DNA from: Cliona cf. orientalis
Taxonomy: Eukaryota; Porifera; Demospongiae; Clionaida; Clionaidae
Length of the DNA: 64,000 nucleotides
Assembly (NCBI GenBank): GCA_963930775.1
Contig: OZ005693.1
Coordinates: 7,128,006 to 7,192,005 of the forward strand
Direction of reading: 5' to 3'
Below, in pieces: positions 55,711 to 64,000 of this stretch. The position numbers and the translations under genes are program-made. The notes under the pieces were generated by a model, which ran no database searches, was not told the origin of the DNA, and worked only from the letters and a program-made list of their open reading frames with translations. Each line of letters begins with the position of its first letter. The first letter of the stretch is position 1.

Positions 55711-57513
55711 ATGGCTTACCCACTCTCCCTACAAGATCTGTGTCTTCTCTGTGTTATAAACAGTGTTGATAGCTACCCAGTAGAGCTACTGGCCACTCTG
55801 CCACACTGGCTACGCAACCAACTTCTCCATTGCCTCCCAGTGCTGGACCTATGTCACCTAGACCATACCCCTATTGCTAGAGGTGTGGACACTAACAAAA
55901 TCTGGACCGCTAGGCTGGAAAGTGAACCAAAGAAGATGTTTGCTGTCCATCGTCAGACACCAACCCCCGCTCGACCAATTTTCATTGAGAGCCTATTTCA
56001 GGTGACTGTCTACAAAAGCAACACAAATGACGAGAAAGAACCACGGATAGTGAAACTCAAGAAAGAAATGGAAGCAGCATTTCCGTTTCATTACTTCAAA
56101 CCAAAATTAGTAAATAACAAGGAAAAGTATCTCATGGCACTAACAGCAGATGCTTTGTCATGTGCAGGCACTGCAGTTGCCCACAAACTAGTTTCTCTTC
56201 ATGGCACCTTGGTTTCCAAGCAACTTGGAATAACAGAAAAAAGCATATGGAAGAAGCAAGCCACTTCATTGGCAGTGAGTAGTTCAAAACATACAAGGGC
56301 TGGCACTTCCCTTCTGGTAAGACTGAGCGATACTTTCCTGACTCCACATCGTCTGCTACCAATATGTGAAAGTGCTGACTCAATTGAGTTGTTTTCTCTT
56401 CTGATACACACCTGCAAGATTAGACCCACCAGTGTCTGCCTTGATGTTGATAAATTATCACATCCAATTCTAAAAAATCTCCAAGCAGAGAAAATCATTA
56501 TTGACAATGGATTACCTGCAACCCACGAGCAAGCAAGCTGTCTTTCAATCATGAAATGTCTCATGGAAAATGTTACCGTATTACGAATAGAAAGTATGAA
56601 GTACCTACACATAACGGGACCTATGATTACCATAATGGAGGCAGCAGCGGCAAATGGCAAGCTAAAAAGCGTATTCTGTGCCATACCGACTTTGTACATG
56701 GAGGTGATTCAACCATTTTCCAACTTGTTCCTGACTAATCACTTCTACAGGCTTCATTTGGATATCGATGGCTACAGCCCGCAGGCGATGATAAAGCTCC
56801 TGCAAGCATTCATGACCGTTCCATGTGAGCTGAATCAAAAATTGGTCATCAGCACCCCTTCAAACACACTGCAGGCTCCCTTTCTCACCAAACAACAGCT
56901 TGCCACCCTCAGTATGGGCTCCGCCTCTGTTCCTGAGTGTGCTCTCTACCATAAGATACTACAGACTGGTCCACAAAATCACACACTACAATACCTCCTA
57001 CTACTACCCTGCATAAGACTCAATGAACTTGAACTAAATTGCTCTAGGAACATGATTCCGTACTTTCATCTCTGTGCTTGCCATCCAAATTTATACATCA
57101 AGAAACTTGTACTGAACTTAGTCAAGTCCGTCTTAGTTGATAAAAATGAGCTCCTCAAAGCAACAATTGAGAATGACCTAATAGTACTACTTAGTAAGCC
57201 ACACCTGCGAGACGTTGAAATCACTGGATGTTGGAATGGACTGAATGAAGCAAAACAAGGAATACTTCAAGGTCTCCAGAGACAAAGACAATCAGTAGCA
57301 GATTTACAGCTGAGGAGCCTAACTCTAGATATGATAGGCTACAGCAATGAAGATATGCTGGCTCTACTGAAAGTTATTGACTCATTTCCGCAACATTATC
57401 GATTAAAAGTGTATCAAGGAAAGAAATTCGTAAAGGAATCAAAGAGAGTGGAAATGACTTACCATACGATCTACACATTTCAGAAAAGAAATGTTTCTAG
57501 AAACTCTCAATGA
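55711..57513 (+). CDS. Unfamiliar intronless protein, 600 aa, possible F-box-like/LRR-like
   Basis: The start is taken at 55711 (MAYPLSLQDLCLLCVIN); an in-frame ATG at 55681 adds 10 residues. The first ~60 residues (SLQDLCLLCVINSVDSY, VELLATLPHWLRNQLLHCLP) resemble the helical N-terminus of F-box-type proteins. The C-terminal half has leucine-rich strands spaced as in irregular LRRs (LNELELNCSRNMI, HLRDVEITGCW, LQLRSLTLDMIGY). It has no signal peptide or membrane segment. An intracellular substrate-adaptor role would fit an F-box-LRR layout, but the family was not recognised and this is a guess. Confidence 0.65.
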   Translation: MAYPLSLQDLCLLCVINSVDSYPVELLATLPHWLRNQLLHCLPVLDLCHLDHTPIARGVDTNKIWTARLESEPKKMFAVHRQTPTPARPIFIESLFQVTVYKSNTNDEKEPRIVKLKKEMEAAFPFHYFKPKLVNNKEKYLMALTADALSCAGTAVAHKLVSLHGTLVSKQLGITEKSIWKKQATSLAVSSSKHTRAGTSLLVRLSDTFLTPHRLLPICESADSIELFSLLIHTCKIRPTSVCLDVDKLSHPILKNLQAEKIIIDNGLPATHEQASCLSIMKCLMENVTVLRIESMKYLHITGPMITIMEAAAANGKLKSVFCAIPTLYMEVIQPFSNLFLTNHFYRLHLDIDGYSPQAMIKLLQAFMTVPCELNQKLVISTPSNTLQAPFLTKQQLATLSMGSASVPECALYHKILQTGPQNHTLQYLLLLPCIRLNELELNCSRNMIPYFHLCACHPNLYIKKLVLNLVKSVLVDKNELLKATIENDLIVLLSKPHLRDVEITGCWNGLNEAKQGILQGLQRQRQSVADLQLRSLTLDMIGYSNEDMLALLKVIDSFPQHYRLKVYQGKKFVKESKRVEMTYHTIYTFQKRNVSRNSQ

Positions 57514-58210
57514 ATTGAATTATAGTATCTTATTAATTCTAATCATTTAGTGCAATACTCTATAATAGGGTGCTATAGCAGGCAGTCATTTACCTATTAT
57601 TAGAGTGTGCTTTAATACCTACATGTACCTTGTCATGTCTGTATACCGCAGATAGCCTCATAGTAGTGCACCATGATCCTGAGTATCGAGCCATCTTACA
57701 TGCATGTAGTATCTTTGTAATAGTCATTTCCATTAAAATGAATCTGTATATTATGTCATTACAACGTGAAATTATGCCGCATACCACCATTTGTAAAGAA
57801 GCTGCTGATATGGGAGCGTAGAACCCACCAGGAGTCAAGTGACCAGGCATGCCAGTGGGTGCTTGCCTGAGACACTACAGTGTATCTTCTGAGGCCCCAG
57901 CCACATGCACTTCAATAGTATTCAGGGAGACAAAATAATTCACAGTACACAGCACCACACCATAATATTTTATGCGATCCAAGTATGGGTATATGTTTGT
58001 AAATTATGTAGTCGCTCCCTTGGCATCACAGTCATGACAATATGCATGCAGCTGTATAAATAGCCAATACAGAAATCACCTTTTGGTAAAGTATGCCTGA
58101 CAAACTACCAGCCATTGCATAGGGAGAGAGACAGAGAGTGTGGGCAGTGTCCAGTTGGTAAGGAGCGCCAGAAATGCGCGCTCGGGTTCAAAGTTCACCT
58201 TGAAATCATC
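57514..58210. other. Intergenic with a MITE end
   Basis: No exon seen. A GTGTCC-family end (gtgggtgcttgcctgagaca) lies at about 57856-57885. Confidence 0.45.
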
Positions 58211-60538
58211 ATGCCCCCCAAACAGAAATTTGCAGATGGTGAGAAGGTTCTATGCTACCACGGACCACTTCTCTATGAAGCCAAGGTAAGAGAAACGAAA
58301 GCTGTATGCTGGTACATCGCTCGTCTACCCATCTTTTGGGTCTCTTTGTGCCGGTGACTGTCTACTATTTATGTGTATTAAATGCTGTCCATTACTCTCG
58401 CACTAGGTACTCAAGACACAGATGAAAGACAAAGCACCTCAATTTTTCGTCCACTACAGCGGCTGGAACAAAACGTAAAAATTTATCCTTTGTGGTTGGT
58501 AATGGTCGTCATGAGACTCTTGTTGGCAGGTGGGATGAGTGGGTTCCAGAAACCAGGGTGCTCAAACACAACGAAGCCAACCTTCAGAAACAGAAGGAGC
58601 TCCAAGCCCAACATCCAGAGTGAGTGTGGTGCCCATCTGGGAATTAGGGAGCTGTTAGGATGTACATGGGTATATCTAAAGCATCATGCACAATTCTGTT
58701 GTCGAACCCTTTGATCTATATGCATAATCTAATAGTTATGGTTGAAGTATGTACAGTGGAATTTCTCAATTTAGAAGTAAATATGATGCAGGATAGTTTA
58801 TATTGTTATGCATGTGGTGGGAACCAATTGTAGTGAATGATAAATGCAGTAGGATTTGCTGTTGGGTCCCAAATTGCTGTTGCCCACGATGGTTTAAATT
58901 TGTCGGTTCGGTACATGGTTACCATGTGTACATGAATAATAATATTGTTAATTTGGCGGTCGTTAAGTAGACTGCAAACCACCAAGTTTATTTCCCTGCC
59001 AAACATTTTGGCTCTAATATTACTGTGTTGTTGAGCTGTGCTTCACATGCAATGTGCAGATTATGATTTTGCTTTTCTACAGTAAGAAGCGTCCCAAGAA
59101 GCGAGAGAGACCGAGAAGAGGTTAGTCATAGTGTTAGTAGTTATTATAAAGAGATACTGTAGTATTTTATGTGGCTGCTGCTGATTGATGCAGAAGCTGA
59201 GCCGTCAAGTGCTAGGCGCGCCAAGAGAACCAGACAAGACCACACTGAGAGCTCCACAGTGAGTACAGGAACTGTCCTACATACAATAAATAATTGTGGT
59301 GGACAAAGGATTTTCTGTACACTTTATAAAGGTTAGTATACATAATATTTCTGTGCAGCGTGAGCCCACCCCTGACCAGGAAATCAAGGTGGACATACCA
59401 GAGGAGCTGCGAAAGTGGCTGGTTGACGACTGGGATTTTGTCACAAGGCAAAAACAAGTAAGCTTATGTATACTTTTGGAGTTTAGTAATTATTATAGTG
59501 TCCATGTGTTTGTACAGTGTTGTGGCGAACATGTTTTCCCTTGTGCTTTATACCTTGTTTGTATGCTAACACAGTTCCTTTGTACTCTATAGCTTGTTCG
59601 TATACCAAAGACAGTAACTGTGAAAGACATTCTCCAGAAGTATCGTGACCATGTCTCCTCTACTGAACCAGAGAAAGCGGAGTGAGTGAGCTCATTATAT
59701 TTTGCTCTAGAATTGACCAGCTCAGCATTTACTTTTTGCTGTAATCCTTGACAGGAGTGGCCAGGTGGACGAGATATGTGAAGGTATCAAGGCTTACTTC
59801 AATGCCATGCTGGGCAGTCAGCTGCTCTATAAGTTTGAGAGATTGCAATATTCAGAGGTACATGTATGCAGCTCATCCTGAAGTACATGTAGATGATGTA
59901 GCTTGTTAGGTCAATGACTTGCATGCCTGTAGATTCTGGAGGCTCATCCTGACAAGCCCATGGCTGAGATCTATGGAGTGGAGCACCTGCTTCGTCTCTT
60001 TGGTAAGCTCTGTCCGGAGAAGTGTGGTGTGTAGTAATTTCCAGTTCTGCTTTGGCTAGCTCCGATATTATCACATGGTGTTCACTCCATGCACATATGA
60101 CTGTGTTTCCCTGTGCAGTACGGCTTGGAGCCATGCTAGGTTTTGCTCAGATGGATGAAGAGAGTATCACTCTGCTGCTATCTCATGTCCATGACTTCTT
60201 AAGGTATTCAAACTCCAATTAAATCTTTCATTGTAGTCTTTGTTCCTCTGTTAATGAAGGAGCAGGTGACCATAGTAGTATTATTATTATGATATTGTAC
60301 AAAATTTAATCCTGACTTTAGTACATTGAGACTACTGCACATGATATTGTAGCCACATGTATTATTATTATACATTCCTTAGCTGGATGCAGAATTTTAT
60401 TGTGTGTGGATTGTTTGTTAGCTTCTTAGCCTTTCTATTGCCTCTATCATTCATTCCAGGTACCTATCCGACTCCAAAGAACTTTTTACCATGGAGTATG
60501 ATGCAGCACCACAGGAGTACCACAGAAGAATGACATAA
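58211..60538 (+). CDS. MORF4L1: MRG15/MORF4L1 chromatin protein, 286 aa, eleven exons
   Basis: Exons are 58211-58285, 58407-58474, 58530-58619, 59083-59120, 59194-59258, 59359-59457, 59593-59681, 59755-59857, 59933-60002, 60119-60203 and 60460-60538. They sum to 861 nt with matching phases. Residues 5-75 are a chromo barrel with a complete aromatic cage (Y22, Y42, W45, W49), which in MRG15 reads H3K36 methylation. Then come a basic linker ([12 protein letters not shown]) and the MRG domain ([69 protein letters not shown]), which binds partners in NuA4/TIP60 and Sin3-HDAC complexes. It is somewhat shorter than human MRG15 (323) because of a short linker. Confidence 0.95.
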
Positions 60539-60768
60539 CTCTCTTTCCATACTACATTATTCAATTCTGCATTGATTATATTATTATTATTATTATGTGG
60601 ACAAGCCATAAATTTTGCCAGGGGTTGGGCGAATCGATATCGTGCATGGCCCATGGGGGAAAATATATTGCCTAAAGGGGCTTACCCACGGTCACGCCCA
60701 CTCACAACGGATAATAGGGAAATTCCCTAAAGGGTTCGTCGCGCTAGCTAGAGAGATTTTGATCTGCC

Positions 60769-61613
60769 ATGTCTCACCATCAAGTCTTCAACACTCCCAA
60801 CTATGTGTGGACAAGCCGAGATAGGCTGGGCTACGGGGCAACTGGCTCTGTCTACATAGGGAATCACAGGGTGAGCTAATAAAACGATTATACATTTGTA
60901 AATACATGCACCTATGATATGAATTGGGCACTGTACTGTCTGTAGCAGGTGGGTATTCGAGGTTGATCTTCATTATCTTTCCCCTTTATGGGCCTTACTT
61001 ATGTGTGTGGGATGCTAAAGGCACAGAGAGAGAGGAGAGAAAGAGGGAGGGAGGGAGGGAGGGAGGGAGGGAGGGAGGAGGGAGAAGGAGATGGGGAGAG
61101 AAAGAGAGAGAGAGGAAGAGAGGAAAGAGAGAGAGGGAACGGGGCGGGGAGGGAGGAGATCGAGGGAGGTATTGGAACCAAGTTTACACAAAAGTGAGTC
61201 ATGTTCTTCAATTCCTGTGGCCTTCTTACGTGTAAATCTTTAATACGTGTGACAGACCACTGGTGATCGAGTGGCCATCAAGGTGTTCAAGGGTGGTCCA
61301 GAGTTTAAGTCCCTCAAAAGAGAAGTCGATGTGGTTTGCTCTCTCCCCCATCATGAGAATATCGTCACCCTCTACAAAGTAGAGGAAGATGTGAGTGCAA
61401 TAACATGATTGACTCCACTATATGTACGTAGTTGAGAAATACAATAGAGAGAGCAAGTGAAAGGAGAAATAGAGAGGTGTGGGGAAGCAGAGGAGAGGAC
61501 AAACAGGGCCTGAATTAAAGGAGAGGGAGAGAGAGAGGGAGAGAGAGAGAGGGAGAGGGAGAGAGAGAGGGAGAGAGAGAGGGAGAGGGAGAGGGAGAGA
61601 GAGATAGGAAGAA

Positions 61614-61644
<31 letters not shown>

Positions 61645-63883
61645 TAGGGAGAGAGAGATCCTTCTCCCCTTTACAGCAAGTCTATCATAATCAAGTGATA
61701 GTGATGGAGCTGTGTACTGGTGGTAGTCTTTATGATGTCATTGATTCCCCTGAGAATGCCTATGGTCTGAGTGAGGCTGAGTTCAAGCAAGTTATATACG
61801 ATGTTGGTATGTTCAATAATTGCTTTATAGTGTATAAATAATATACAATCGTGTGTACTAATTTGTATAATTATGTACATGTAGTTAGTTTAGTGTTTGT
61901 TGTGGTCTCTTGGTTTCAGCATGCTACATGGAACTGGGCCTGGAAAGTCAAGTTGTTATTTTTTTGTGTTAAATGCTGCATGATAATAATAGTTATAGTA
62001 AAAACTTATTATTCCATATTTTTGTGTAGCCAAAGGACTTCAGCATTTGAGAACTCACAACTTCATCCATCGAGACATCAAACCAGGCAATATCATGAGA
62101 TGCCAGAAGGTTGATGGAAGGTAAGCCTCCTAGATGAGACTAAGAGCCAATTGCTGATGATGTTTCATTCCTAACACCAGTAGAAGCGTAATAGTTTAGG
62201 CTTATCCTAGTATGCGCTGTACATGTATATAGATGGAGGCCTTCACATTCTCATGTGTCTTTGTGGCGTAGTCTTCTCTACTGTCAGTCTGTCTTTACTT
62301 GATATTTACATGCATATACAGCAAAGACATGATCTAATAATCTGGCTTGTTGAAGTACATGTACATGTACATTTCCACTGTACCATTGTGTTTATGTGGC
62401 ATTTTTAGTTATAATACTGTAGTGTCCTGGGCAAGCGCCCACTCCCGGGTAAGTGCCCATGTACCGTATTTCAAGTGGTCAATATAGCAGTTTCTACAAA
62501 CGTATGGAAGTTGTATCCCAGATAAGTGCCCATGTGGGCCACTATGGTACATTGTACATGTATATGTACATGTACATGTACATAGAAAAGCCTCAGTATT
62601 ATGTATTTTGCCATTTATCATACACATGTGCTGCTGTAGATGTGCCATATTCATGAGATAGTTAATAAGCCATGTACAATGTTATGATACTTGCTTAAAA
62701 GACCCCACAATCACTTTACATGTACCTTTCAGTTATGTTTTCAAGCTTGCTGACTTTGGGACTGCCCGTGAGCTGGGTCCAGATGAGACTTTCATATCCC
62801 TCTATGGCACAGAGGAGTACCTGTTCCCTGGCCTCTATGAAAGAGCGCTTGTCAACCCTGGAAACAGAACAAAATTCTCAGCCAAGGTCAGCATTCAGTA
62901 GGTGGTCAAGAATAGATCGTACATGTGCATGTACAAACGATTGACACTGTACTTAGGAATGTGTCTAATACATGTACTGTAATTAATTTTCCTAAGTAGT
63001 ATAATACACTTGTACAGTGGAATCCATCGAGAGTCAGTATAGATTGTGTCCAGAATAGTTAACAGTTACATTTAATTTAGCAGAAAACTTTTGCGGTAGA
63101 AAACTCCATCTTTCAATGGTACCGGCATGATTTCGTGGACAAAATCTGTTTGCAGAGGATGTGCTGTGCTTATTATAATACAATGTATGTAGGTTGATCT
63201 GTGGAGTGTGGGAGCTACCTTCTTCCATGCTGCTACTGGTCGACTGCCCTTCCAGCCCTTCAGGAAGAGAGATGACAAGGGACTGATGTAAGTGGACATT
63301 GTAACCATCATGTGTACTGACGGAGTGTATGTATGTTTCACTGTATGCATCTGTTTACCGCTGCACAGGTTTAGGATCATCTCTGAGAAGAAGACAGGCA
63401 TGGTGTCGGGGTGGCAGCTGGAACCCAATGGCAGAATCATCTACAGTGCAACACTACCAAAGGATACACGTCTCTCTGTGTAAGCTTTGTTCCCTTACTC
63501 TCTCCCCCATAGGTAATAATTATTGTTGAAAGGCTAAAAAGCTGCACCCCGTACTGGATCTTGTGATAAGACTCTGCCCATTGCACCTTCATTTTTTTCA
63601 TCTAGTATAGTATGAGGCTACGTACTATAGGCAACTAATATAATTATGTCAATCCCTTAAGTAACAATGATAATCTGGAAATCTTATTTCTTGATATGAG
63701 AAGACAGAGGTTTTCTTTACTGACTGTATGTTCCATTTCCCTTTGCGCCACCTTGCATGCCTGTGCAGTGGTATGAAGCTGCTGATCACTCCACTGCTGA
63801 GTGGCCTGCTTGAGAATGACTTCACCAAAATGACTGAGTTTGATGACTTCTTCAAGGAGATTGAAAAGATCAACAGAAAGAAA
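60769..63883 (+). CDS. TBK1: TBK1/IKK-epsilon kinase, first 311 codons (continues past window)
   Basis: Visible exons are 60769-60870, 61256-61390, 61677-61806, 62030-62120, 62733-62886, 63193-63287, 63369-63479 and 63769-63883, all in phase. The kinase domain has the Gly loop GYGATGSVY (21-29), VAIK Lys43, HRDIKPGN (136-143) and DFG (160-162). The activation loop [10 protein letters not shown] has Ser175 where human TBK1 has Ser172. TENAYGL-type and [16 protein letters not shown] segments and the RPF...II insertion are family-specific. TBK1/IKK-epsilon phosphorylates IRF3-type factors and autophagy receptors in innate immunity. The ubiquitin-like domain and coiled coils must lie beyond 64000. 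Which of the two vertebrate paralogues it equals cannot be decided. Confidence 0.93.
61022..61160. repeat. (GGGA)n and GA-rich tract in TBK1 intron 1
   Basis: Purine-only stretch; the ORFs over it are artefacts. Confidence 0.8.
61500..61665. repeat. (GA)n/(GGGAGA)n tract in TBK1 intron 2
   Basis: This near-pure purine tract ends about 10 bp before the polypyrimidine/acceptor of the next exon. Tract length could affect splicing. Confidence 0.8.
62415..62549. mobile_element. GTGTCC-family MITE, 135 bp
   Basis: The ends tactgtagtgtcctgggca and actatggta-type complement are inverted. Paired gataagtgcccatg/gtaagtgcccatg motifs lie inside. It lies in a TBK1 intron. Confidence 0.75.
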
Positions 63884-63980
63884 GTAATAACAGTATTATA
63901 CTCATTGTCAAGTTTACTGTGCAGTGGGAAACTTCAAGGGAGAATATTTTCACAAACTTTATGGTTTGAGAGCCACCTGC

Positions 63981-64000
63981 AGTGGCGGATGTAGGATTTC
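63981..64000. mobile_element. Left end of a probable hAT element at the window edge
   Basis: The last bases read cagtggcggatgtaggattt, the typical CAGTGGCGGA end of animal hAT MITEs. The rest is outside. Confidence 0.45.

Noticed and set aside
60999..61235. ORFs over (GGGA)n
   Set aside because: Purine repeat inside TBK1 intron 1.

Overview
The window is animal nuclear DNA. Genes carry GT-AG introns, many of them short, and several encode animal proteins: twinfilin, MRG15, TBK1/IKK-epsilon, a tyrosine-kinase catalytic lobe, a class C GPCR and isoprenylcysteine methyltransferase. The mix of compact genes, many intronless receptor-like or secreted genes, beta-helix (POMP-like) proteins and dense short inverted-repeat transposons suggests an early-branching metazoan, most likely a sponge. 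That placement is inference. There is no bacterial operon, tRNA, rRNA or CRISPR locus.

Layout. 0-1.5 kb: 3' end of a tyrosine-recombinase retroelement with a split direct repeat. 1.5-11.7 kb: gene-poor, with MITEs, a 1.9-kb purine-rich minisatellite, microsatellites and an 84-bp satellite. 11.8-19.3 kb: three unfamiliar genes (two with a PD-(D/E)XK-like pattern, one truncated) among satellite fragments carrying cleanly datable transposon insertions. 19.6-25.2 kb: a near-identical duplicate of the 3' half of twinfilin, interrupted by a 3.75-kb block that holds an intronless multi-pass membrane protein gene. 25.3-26 kb: an orphan tyrosine-kinase C-lobe. 26.3-29.5 kb: a VWA-Vwaint protein. 30-37.6 kb: complete twinfilin, head-to-head with ICMT (37.7-38.6 kb). 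40.4-41.4 kb: a secreted Cys-rich protein. 42.5-48.3 kb: a gene that joins an MRG15-type chromo barrel in frame to a HAD phosphatase. 49-51.2 kb: a secreted beta-helix protein. 52.7-54.8 kb: a GABA-B-like receptor. 55.7-57.5 kb: an unfamiliar intronless gene. 58.2-60.5 kb: MRG15. 60.8 kb to the end: TBK1/IKK-epsilon, cut by the window edge.

The most notable object is the chromo-barrel/HAD fusion on the minus strand. Its first five exons match the nearby MRG15 gene in order, phase and near-identical length. They lead in phase into a HAD domain with all four motifs, and the eight exons sum to 365 codons plus a stop. Its methyl-lysine aromatic cage has been lost. It looks like a new gene made by copying the 5' end of MRG15 onto a phosphatase. 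Exon coordinates for the multi-exon genes were derived by hand from splice sites and checked for phase and divisibility by three.
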